12,416 bases of DNA, taken from CAYOVG01 sp964407285 (GTDB lineage: Bacteria; Desulfobacterota; Syntrophobacteria; Syntrophobacterales; Syntrophobacteraceae). The translations under genes were made by a program, and so were the position numbers. The notes below the pieces were generated by a model, which worked only from the letters and a program-made list of their open reading frames with translations, made no database searches and was not told the DNA's origin. The DNA lies in assembly GCA_964407285.1 (NCBI GenBank), contig CAYOVG010000207.1, positions 1-12,416 of the forward strand. Direction: 5' to 3'. This document shows positions 1-5,681 of the stretch, piece after piece. Position 1 is the stretch's first letter. The number at the start of each line of letters is the position of its first letter.

Positions 1-37
1 ATCCGGCATTTTTTTGATGCCTCGGGGGGGGTGAACT

Positions 38-496
38 ATGGGTTTCTTGTTAGCGGTTGGGGGGGCCATCATCCTCCTCGATCAGATCACCAAGATGCTC
101 ATCATAAAATTTCTTCCGCTCATGTCGGCGGTAACCGTCATACCGGGATTTTTCAATATCGTCCACGTCAGAAATCCCGGCGGCGCCTTCAGTTTTCTGG
201 CAGGGGCCGGTGCGTCCTGGCGGCCGTTCTTCTTTCTGGCGATGAGCCTGTTGGGAACCGGGATTATCGTGTATGCGTACCGGAAGGTCGAGAAGCGGGA
301 TTTCTGGAACAGATGCGCGCTGGCGCTTCTGTTCGGAGGGGCGCTGGGCAATCTCATCGACCGCCTCCGATTCGGAGAAGTGGTGGATTTCCTGGATTTC
401 TACATCGGAGCGTATCACTGGCCGGCTTTCAACGTTGCGGACAGCGCGATCTCGGTGGGGGCCGTTATGCTTCTGATTGTTCTCCTGAGAAAGTAG
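38..496 (+). CDS. lspA: Lipoprotein signal peptidase (signal peptidase II)
   Basis: This 152-residue inner-membrane aspartyl protease removes signal peptides from prolipoproteins after diacylglyceryl modification. Family motifs are all visible: DQITK at 15-19, the NPGGAF block at 46-51, GNLIDR at 104-109, VVDFLDF at 115-121 and FNVADSAI at 131-138. By family alignment the catalytic aspartates are D117 and D135. Four hydrophobic segments (about 3-26, 62-82, 92-109 and 133-151) match the usual four-helix topology, and the length is normal. ATG 38 is the only reasonable start because an in-frame TGA lies at 32-34. The ribosome site is unusual: an eight-G run (24-31) followed by TGA just before the start. 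The next gene is convergent. The 37 bases upstream are too few to identify the preceding gene. The family assignment is secure. Confidence 0.97.
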   Translation: MGFLLAVGGAIILLDQITKMLIIKFLPLMSAVTVIPGFFNIVHVRNPGGAFSFLAGAGASWRPFFFLAMSLLGTGIIVYAYRKVEKRDFWNRCALALLFGGALGNLIDRLRFGEVVDFLDFYIGAYHWPAFNVADSAISVGAVMLLIVLLRK

Positions 497-565
497 GGGG
501 CTGCCGGGTTTCCGTTCCTGCGTACTCCCCTTGTGCGGCGGCCGATGGTGAGAGTCGGAGACCGT

Positions 566-608
566 CGGTCGTCTGGACGGCGCGGTCTTCCGGCCGTCCA
601 GGCGACCG
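566..608. other. Long perfect-type hairpin between convergent genes
   Basis: Two 16-base arms (566-581 and 593-608) are reverse complements apart from one T-G pair, around an 11-base loop. The left arm reads CGGTCGTCTGGACGGC. It sits in the gap between convergent lspA and the pilP-like gene. No T tract follows on either strand, so it is not a classical intrinsic terminator. It could block read-through in both directions or stabilise the lspA mRNA 3' end; the function is inferred from position only. Confidence 0.6.
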
Positions 609-738
609 TGCCGTTACGAGCGCGAAGACCCTGCCGCAAAGAGCGCAAGGACCGCATCACAAAGAGAGCGCGGGGCGATTGTCGGAAGATCGGCGGTTCC
701 CACTTCACCCTTCATCGCCCGTCCCACTCACCCCCTGA

Positions 739-770
739 CCCATTCACCGACTCACCCATTCACCCACTCA
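739..770. repeat. Two-copy 16-bp tandem repeat, C-rich
   Basis: Two adjacent 16-base units (739-754 and 755-770) differ at one base (CCCATTCACCGACTCA against CCCATTCACCCACTCA). A partial further copy of the CCGACTC word follows. The surrounding 720-780 is a low-complexity CACTCACC-type tract that ends at the stop codon of the pilP-like gene (779). No protein-coding signal was seen in the 497-778 gap apart from this repeat and the hairpin at 566-608. Confidence 0.7.
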
Positions 771-778
771 CCGACTCC

Positions 779-1534
779 CTACCCCTTCTCTTTCTTCAGA
801 ATCTGGACCGATATATTATGGGGCACCATTTGTTTAAGTTTTCTATCCCATACTTCCTGCTGTATAATGAGATGATCGTCGAAGATGTCGGCGATGACGC
901 CGTTGTTGCCGCCAATGGGCGTACCGATCGTCACTATGTAGCCCTTGCCGGCGCTATCCTCGATCACAGCCCGTCTCCCCATATCTCCCCAGAGGATTGC
1001 CTTGAGGCCCCGCTCGATCTCGCCGATGCTCATTTTCTGAAGCGGCGTCAGGGGTCTGGGCGGTTCGGGAGGCGGCTCCTCGCCTTCATCCGGACCGATC
1101 GGGGGCAGGGAGACCTGCACAACGGGCGCTTTCGCCGGGGCCATGAACGAGATGAACGGGTCGGTCAGGCGACCGGGGGTATAGGTGAAGCTCTCCCCCT
1201 TCAGCGCTTCGAGCACTTCTCTCCCGGCTGCGGAGTTGGGTCCGGTTTCGGGCGGTCGTTGAGGCCTGTCCGGCAAGGCCGAACCGGGGTCGAACAGGGT
1301 CGGACCTTGATCCGGAGCGCCCTGTGAGGGTGGAGCGGCAGTCTCCTGCGGTGGGACCCCCGCCGGAGGCTGCAACGGCGCACCGGCCGCTTCCCTCGGG
1401 GGCGGACTGTCGACAGCCTGCGGAGGAACCTCCGCCCGCAGGCGGTGGGGCGACCATGGCAGTATGGCGCACACGAGGCAAAACAATGCGAAGACGGATC
1501 TCATACGCCTTTTCCCTTTGTTGCACGTACCCAT
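779..1534 (-). CDS. pilP: PilP-like type IV pilus assembly protein
   Basis: This 251-residue protein resembles PilP, the inner-membrane-associated periplasmic protein that links the PilN/PilO platform to the PilQ secretin. A signal-peptide-like segment occupies residues 11-34 (likely cut LRA/EV). A Pro-rich linker runs from about 35 to 103. A PilP-type C-terminal region follows, with a TDPF motif (124-127; compare RDPF in PilP), an LTPLQKMSIGEIE block (162-174) and WGDMGRRAVIEDSAGKGY (182-199). No canonical lipobox is visible, although many PilP proteins are lipoproteins. ATG 1534 has AGGAG nine bases upstream; Met11 (codon ending at 1502) is an alternative start. The usual partners pilM, pilN, pilO and pilQ are not adjacent, so this may be a solitary paralogue. 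The family call is good; the role is inferred. Confidence 0.75.
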   Translation of the reverse strand: MGTCNKGKRRMRSVFALFCLVCAILPWSPHRLRAEVPPQAVDSPPPREAAGAPLQPPAGVPPQETAAPPSQGAPDQGPTLFDPGSALPDRPQRPPETGPNSAAGREVLEALKGESFTYTPGRLTDPFISFMAPAKAPVVQVSLPPIGPDEGEEPPPEPPRPLTPLQKMSIGEIERGLKAILWGDMGRRAVIEDSAGKGYIVTIGTPIGGNNGVIADIFDDHLIIQQEVWDRKLKQMVPHNISVQILKKEKG

Positions 1535-1608
1535 ATCGGCGGACTCCTGACCTCTATATCCCTATATTGAAAATGCAAGGCCTATACCATTGAAAAGGCC
1601 TTCCAAGA

Positions 1609-1637
1609 TTGACATTAACCGGGGAAAAATGCAATAG
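1609..1637 (+). promoter_or_regulatory. Possible sigma-70 promoter for the activator gene
   Basis: A perfect TTGACA (1609-1614) is followed after 17 bases by a weak CAATAG (1632-1637), upstream of the activator gene at 1786. The -10 match is poor, so this is tentative. It would give a 5' leader of about 140 bases. Confidence 0.25.
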
Positions 1638-1785
1638 GAGAGAGAGAAATCCACAAACAAAATTCGGAAACCGGCGCGAGTCCCGTCAAGATTCGCGGTT
1701 TTCGGCGCACCGGGTGTGCAGCCGCGGTGGATGCCGCCGTTGCGCTGTGTCCCGCCGGAGTCTTTTTCACAGGGAATCGCTTCTC

Positions 1786-3183
1786 ATGAGGAAGAAACAG
1801 AAAATTCTTATCATCGATGATGAAACCCCCTTCCGGACCGCTCTCCATCGCTTTCTGGAGAGGAATTACGAGGTGTTCGGCGCTGAAACGGGAGGCCGGG
1901 GAATGGAACTCGCCGTCCAGGAGGAGCCGGACCTCATACTGCTCGATATCGGCCTTCCCGACGGGAGCGGGCTCGATGTGCTGCCCCGGCTGAAGGAACT
2001 GCGGCCGTCTCCGACCGTCGTCATGGTTACGGCCTACGAGCACGTTAAGGACGTGGTGCTCTCCATCAAGCAGGGCGCGTTCGACTATCTCGTAAAACCC
2101 GTCGATCTCGACGAATTCGAGTTGACGGTGAAAAACGCCCTGGAATACGCGGGACTGAAGAATGAAGTCGATCGCCTGCGAAATGAGGTTCAACGACTCC
2201 AGCACGTGGACCACCTGATAGGGAAGAATTCCCTGTTCCTCGATGCGCAGATGCTTGCAATCAAGAGCGCTCAGAGTCGCGATGCGGGCGTCTTGCTCCA
2301 GGGGGAAAGCGGCGTCGGAAAGGAACTCTTCGCAAGGCTCATTCACGCCCGGAGTCCTCGCGCGGCGTACCCGTTCATGGCCCTCAACTGCGCCGCCTTC
2401 AGCGCCGAGATTGTCGAAAGCGAGCTGTTCGGCTACGAGCGGGGGGCGTTTACGGGCGCAAGAGCGGACGGAAAGGAAGGATTGCTCGAAGTGGCCGACG
2501 GGGGCACCCTGTTCCTGGATGAAGTCGTGGACCTGCATGCGGAAATCCAGGCGAAGCTCCTGCGTGTGCTGGAGGAGAAGGAATTCTTTCCGCTGGGGGG
2601 AACGAAGAAGAAGAAGGTCGATGTACGGATCGTGTCCGCGTGCAACAAGGACCTCTGGCAGGTGGCGGAGGAGGGCTCATTCCGTAAAGACCTTTACTTC
2701 CGGCTCGCAACGGTGAAGATCGATCTGCCCCCTTTGCGGAAGCGCCCGGAAGACATTTTGCCTTTGACGCAGTTCTTCATCGACCTGTTCAACGACAAGT
2801 ACGGCAAGCGGTTCAGAGGCGTAAGCACCGAGGCGGAGCGGGTCCTCCTGGCGCACGCCTGGCAGGGGAACGCGCGGGAGCTCAGGAACGCCATCGAGCG
2901 AGTGGTGCTTCTCGAAAACGAGGAAATGATCCTCGGATCGCATCTCGACTTTCTGGGAACGCAGAAGGGCCCGGCATTCTGCGCCCCCGCCGCGCCCGTT
3001 ACGGGGGACGGTTTGCGGGTGGAGTTTCCCGAAGAGGGGATAGCTCTGGAGGAGATAGAGAAGGAAGTCATCAAGCGGGCATATGATCGGTGCGGGAGGA
3101 ATAAATCGAAGACGGCGCGGTTTCTCAAGCTTCCCCGTCACGTGCTTCTTTACAGATTGAAGAAGTTCCAGATCGATGAATAA
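1786..3183 (+). CDS. NtrC-family sigma-54-dependent response regulator
   Basis: This 465-residue cytoplasmic activator has three domains. The receiver (about 5-120) has D11/D12, phosphoacceptor D54, T82 and K104. The AAA+ sigma-54 interaction domain (about 145-390) has Walker A GESGVGKE at 173-180, the GAFTGA sigma-54 contact loop at 220-225 and Walker B LFLDE ending D245-E246. A Fis-type helix-turn-helix lies at about 420-463. All activity residues are present, so it should hydrolyse ATP to open sigma-54 promoters when phosphorylated. ATG 1786 is preferred: AGGGA lies ten bases upstream and the receiver begins directly after it. The frame stays open back to TTG 1609, but that would add 59 unlike residues. 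No histidine kinase is adjacent, so it is an orphan regulator here. A sigma-54 promoter 200 bases downstream (3390-3405) is a candidate target. Confidence 0.93.
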   Translation: MRKKQKILIIDDETPFRTALHRFLERNYEVFGAETGGRGMELAVQEEPDLILLDIGLPDGSGLDVLPRLKELRPSPTVVMVTAYEHVKDVVLSIKQGAFDYLVKPVDLDEFELTVKNALEYAGLKNEVDRLRNEVQRLQHVDHLIGKNSLFLDAQMLAIKSAQSRDAGVLLQGESGVGKELFARLIHARSPRAAYPFMALNCAAFSAEIVESELFGYERGAFTGARADGKEGLLEVADGGTLFLDEVVDLHAEIQAKLLRVLEEKEFFPLGGTKKKKVDVRIVSACNKDLWQVAEEGSFRKDLYFRLATVKIDLPPLRKRPEDILPLTQFFIDLFNDKYGKRFRGVSTEAERVLLAHAWQGNARELRNAIERVVLLENEEMILGSHLDFLGTQKGPAFCAPAAPVTGDGLRVEFPEEGIALEEIEKEVIKRAYDRCGRNKSKTARFLKLPRHVLLYRLKKFQIDE

Positions 3184-3222
3184 AATCGTCCATTTCAGCG
3201 ACTGGTGGATGATATTGTTCTA

Positions 3223-3251
3223 TTGACGTAAGTTGGCGTAATTGCTAAAAT
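3223..3251 (+). promoter_or_regulatory. Sigma-70-type promoter upstream of receiver gene
   Basis: TTGACG (3223-3228), a 17-base spacer and TAAAAT (3246-3251) each match the sigma-70 consensus at five of six positions. The same stretch contains two direct copies of TTGRCGTAA (3223-3231 and 3233-3241) one helical turn apart, which could be an operator over the -35 box. Transcription would run into the receiver gene from about 3258. Confidence 0.5.
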
Positions 3252-3295
3252 AATTGAAGTGGTGGAGCGATTTTTCGAGTATTCGAATTCTTTGT

Positions 3296-3313
3296 TTGCA
3301 TAATATTATCCAA
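3296..3313. promoter_or_regulatory. Candidate upstream activator site (palindrome)
   Basis: TTGCATAATATTATCCAA is an 18-base palindrome with one mismatched pair. Its centre lies about 112 bases before the start site predicted from the sigma-54 promoter at 3390-3405, a typical distance for an NtrC-type enhancer. The binding protein could be the activator encoded just upstream; that link is inferred from position. Confidence 0.4.
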
Positions 3314-3389
3314 TTTGCGGCCCATCGGGGCGCGGGCGCGGGTCCCCTTCGATTCAAGCTGTTTGCGCGTTTAGCCCGAAAACGTGATT

Positions 3390-3405
3390 TGGCATCCGTG
3401 TTGCA
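3390..3405 (+). promoter_or_regulatory. Sigma-54 (-24/-12) promoter
   Basis: TGGCATCCGTGTTGCA matches the sigma-54 consensus TGGCAC-N5-TTGCW at every defined position except one (T for C at the sixth base). The invariant GG and GC doublets have the required ten-base spacing. The predicted start is near 3417, about 29 bases before the GTG 3446 start of the receiver gene. This also argues against a longer version of that gene starting upstream of the promoter. Confidence 0.75.
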
Positions 3406-3445
3406 AGAGAGAAGGGGCAACGAAAGAGCAAACTGGGGTGCTGAT

Positions 3446-3844
3446 GTGGAAAATCGAGTGCTGATCGTTGAAAATGAAGCTCCAATGAGACGCTCTTTAG
3501 AAGGTTTTTTGGAACGGGCGGGATACACATTCGACAGTTGTGCGACAGCTCGAGAGGCGATGGTTCTTGCGGAAGCTCTAAATCATGATGTTGCGATAGT
3601 TGAGTATCATCTTCCTGATGCGAACGGAGCTACCTTGCTGAAGCGGTTGACTCAAACGATACCTGATCTTCCCGTGGTGCTGTTATCTCAATATGATTTT
3701 CAAGCTGTTGCGAGTGAGCTGATTCGAGTTGGATTTCATTCTTATCTGAAAAAGCCGTTTGATCCTGTTGAGCTTGAGGTTGCGTTAACGAGTGCTTGTT
3801 CGAAGTTGCCTATGGAGATGCCTGTTCAAAGCTTTTCGGGTTGA
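3446..3844 (+). CDS. Stand-alone receiver-domain protein, atypical phosphorylation site
   Basis: This 132-residue protein is a single CheY-like receiver domain with no output domain. Alignment by pattern places Glu53 (VAIVEYHLPD) where receivers carry the phosphoacceptor Asp, and Glu9-Asn10 where the acidic Mg-binding pair normally lies. Ser81 and Lys103 occupy the conserved Thr/Ser and Lys positions. It may therefore be a non-phosphorylated or constitutively active-like receiver. GTG 3446 is chosen because the fold begins there, a GGGG run lies six bases upstream, and the sigma-54 promoter ends at 3405; the frame remains open upstream to TTG 3254. Base use differs from neighbours: three 60-base lines count 28-30 G+C, against 42-45 in the flanking genes sampled, with many T-ending codons. 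It may have been acquired horizontally. Partner and output are unknown. Confidence 0.8.
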   Translation: MENRVLIVENEAPMRRSLEGFLERAGYTFDSCATAREAMVLAEALNHDVAIVEYHLPDANGATLLKRLTQTIPDLPVVLLSQYDFQAVASELIRVGFHSYLKKPFDPVELEVALTSACSKLPMEMPVQSFSG

Positions 3845-4152
3845 AGCTCAACTGTGGAATGGAACGTATGGGCCCTTCCAATTATGAATGGGGGAAATGC
3901 TGATAGTTTGGGCTGATCTCATCCTGTGTTTGAAGTTGAATGTGAAAGCTGAAGCGAAATTTACCGGGACATTACGAGCGCGATTTGTTGTGGAATTGAT
4001 CTGATTCTTGCTCCTGCTGGGTTTTTCGTGTTGAATGATCGTGTTGCCGTGTGAATGAGGTGTTCGAGTTCTTTCTCATAAGTGACATCTGAATTGACTG
4101 TACATGTGAAGCTGATCCGGCGATTCTGAAAAGCCCCCTTTTCATGCGAAAG
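3845..4152 (+). other. Gene-free A+T-rich stretch, possible sRNA or 3' UTR
   Basis: No convincing reading frame was found in these 308 bases; plus-strand frames close quickly. A minus-strand frame (3961-4239) runs through the terminator stem and has no recognisable family or codon bias. Near the end is a 7-bp hairpin, TGAAAAG-CCCC-CTTTTCA (4127-4144), directly before the terminator at 4153. Two stacked hairpins followed by a T run resemble the 3' end of a small RNA. It may equally be the long 3' untranslated region of the receiver gene. No clear promoter was seen inside it. Confidence 0.3.
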
Positions 4153-4189
4153 AGCCGTGAGGGAATTAACCCTCACGGCTTTTTTTATT
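4153..4189 (+). terminator. Strong rho-independent terminator
   Basis: A perfect 11-bp stem (AGCCGTGAGGG at 4153-4163, pairing with 4170-4180) has a six-base AATTAA loop and is followed by TTTTTTATT. The T run is only on the plus strand, so it ends transcription from the receiver gene or from an RNA in 3845-4152, and isolates the CoA-transferase genes downstream. Confidence 0.93.
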
Positions 4190-4217
4190 GCTTCGCGCCG
4201 AAACCGCAACCATGTGA

Positions 4218-4233
4218 TGGGAATAGCCATGCA
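4218..4233 (+). promoter_or_regulatory. Weak candidate sigma-54 promoter for CoA-transferase genes
   Basis: TGGGAATAGCCATGCA keeps the GG and GC doublets at the correct ten-base spacing but has three mismatches to TGGCAC-N5-TTGCW. It lies 88 bases before the first CoA-transferase start and after the terminator, where a promoter is needed. No good sigma-70 promoter was seen nearby. Tentative. Confidence 0.25.
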
Positions 4234-4321
4234 ACCCAAACGTGATTAACTATATGAATGTACAGCAAGAAAAGGTCATTCGCGGTTGCGTTGGACGAAT
4301 TCAGGCATGGGAGAGCCCGCT

Positions 4322-5635
4322 ATGATACCTGTGGTAATGGAGCAACTCCTTGCAAAAGGCGAAGCGCTGAAGGGGATCAGAATCCTCGACATGACGGAAG
4401 ACTTTCTCGGCCCCTGGGCGGCTTCTCTGCTCGGCCAGTTGGGTGCGGAAGTAATACATGTGGAGCATCCGGGGACCGGTGACCACAAAACCCGTGTCAT
4501 AGCTCCCCGTGGAAACTATCCGAGGCATCTTTCGCCGGCGATGATGTGCGTCAACACGAACAAGTATTTCGTCGGCATCGATATGGAGAAGACCGAAGGG
4601 GCGGACCTGATCGAGAAGCTCGCACTGGCGTCGGACATCGTGATGGAAAGCTTCGACCCCGCACTGCAGGCGCGAAGGGGAATCGGGTATCTCGAACTGC
4701 GGGAAGTCAAGCCGGAAATGATCTACCTGAGCCTGCGGGGGCTGGGCGACTGGGGACCTCTATCGTCCGCTTCCGATTGCAGCGACGGCTGCGCCCAGGC
4801 AATGACCGGGTTTTCCGAAATAACGGGATTTGCCGACGGTCCGCCCCTCAAGACTTCCGCCCGGATGAGCGACTTTCTGGGCGGGACGCTGGGCGCGTTC
4901 TATAGTCTTCTCGCCCTGTACCATCGCAAGAGAACGGGGAAGGGGCAGTACATCGATCTCTCCCGTGCCGAAGTACTTATGCGCGCCATGGATTGGACAT
5001 GGATCTACGGTTCCCTCGAGGGCAGGGTACGGGGGCGGTTCGGCAACAGGGACATGGCTGTTGTGCCGTCCTGTATCGTGAGGGCGAAGGATGGATTTCT
5101 CGTGCTCGCCGGTTTTTCGAAGGAGGAATTCGACGGGCTTTGCACCGCCATGCACAGGAATGACCTCAAAGAGTACACCGACATCGACAAAAGGTTCCCC
5201 AATGCTGAAAAGATCTATGAAGCGATCGAACTGTGGGCGAAAGACATGAATGTCGGGGACATCGTCTATCTTGGCGAGCGCTACGGCTATGCCGCCGTCA
5301 AGGTCCTCAATGCCGAGGAGATCCACAAGTCTCCCCATTTCAACCAGCGGCTGGCGGTATGGAAATTCGATGACCCTCTCTGGGGGGACCTCGCCTATCC
5401 CTTTGCTCTGCACCTGGAGGAAACGCCGGGAAGGATCAAGTGGTCGATGCGCCCCGTCGGATTTGACAACGAGTATGTGCTGAGGGAGATCCTGGGGCTT
5501 TCGCCCGAAGATGTCGAGTCGCTCCATGAAAAGGGCGTAGTGGGCAAGTGGAATGAAGGGGCGTTGCATGCCGGCCCTCCGCCCGGCTGGGACGGAGTAA
5601 GAGGAGTCACGCACCCGAGTGACCCCGTTGCTTGA
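4322..5635 (+). CDS. Family III (CaiB/BaiF) CoA-transferase, subunit 1
   Basis: This 437-residue cytoplasmic enzyme belongs to the formyl-CoA transferase family, which moves CoA between carboxylic acids through an enzyme-bound aspartyl-CoA thioester. The N-terminal Rossmann-like start (GIRILDMTEDFLGPWAASLL), GAEVIHVE, and the DGCAQAMTG block with the likely catalytic Asp155 are family features. The C-terminal IKWSMRPVGFDNEYV segment is shared with the next gene. ATG 4322 is chosen for its GGGAG eight bases upstream; ATG 4307 and TTG 4286 are in frame but lack such a site. The substrate cannot be told from sequence. Two-gene family III enzymes include succinyl-CoA:benzylsuccinate (BbsEF) and succinyl-CoA:malate (SmtAB) CoA-transferases, so a dicarboxylate or aromatic/alkyl succinate substrate is possible. 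Confidence 0.88.
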   Translation: MIPVVMEQLLAKGEALKGIRILDMTEDFLGPWAASLLGQLGAEVIHVEHPGTGDHKTRVIAPRGNYPRHLSPAMMCVNTNKYFVGIDMEKTEGADLIEKLALASDIVMESFDPALQARRGIGYLELREVKPEMIYLSLRGLGDWGPLSSASDCSDGCAQAMTGFSEITGFADGPPLKTSARMSDFLGGTLGAFYSLLALYHRKRTGKGQYIDLSRAEVLMRAMDWTWIYGSLEGRVRGRFGNRDMAVVPSCIVRAKDGFLVLAGFSKEEFDGLCTAMHRNDLKEYTDIDKRFPNAEKIYEAIELWAKDMNVGDIVYLGERYGYAAVKVLNAEEIHKSPHFNQRLAVWKFDDPLWGDLAYPFALHLEETPGRIKWSMRPVGFDNEYVLREILGLSPEDVESLHEKGVVGKWNEGALHAGPPPGWDGVRGVTHPSDPVA

Positions 5636-5651
5636 ATCATACCGCTCGGGA

Positions 5652-5681
5652 ACAGATGGAGAAGAGACAGATGGAGAAGAG
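5652..5681 (+). repeat. 15-bp tandem duplication carrying the ribosome site
   Basis: Two identical copies of ACAGATGGAGAAGAG (5652-5666 and 5667-5681) lie end to end directly before ATG 5682 of the second CoA-transferase. Each carries a GGAG Shine-Dalgarno core and an out-of-frame ATG that opens only a short frame. The copy nearest the gene places GGAG five bases from the start. Confidence 0.85.

Noticed and set aside
739..770. Short tandem repeat considered as a CRISPR array
   Set aside because: Units are adjacent with no spacers and only two full copies.
533..1327. Plus-strand 264-residue frame
   Set aside because: It crosses the hairpin and C-rich repeat, is antisense to the PilP-like gene and shows no family features.
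1609..1785. Upstream extension of the sigma-54 activator from TTG 1609
   Set aside because: The 59 extra residues do not resemble a receiver N-terminus, and the TTG is part of a TTGACA box; ATG 1786 has a ribosome site.
3961..4239. Minus-strand 92-residue frame in the A+T-rich island
   Set aside because: It reads through the strong terminator stem, has no recognised motif, and no clear ribosome site was found.
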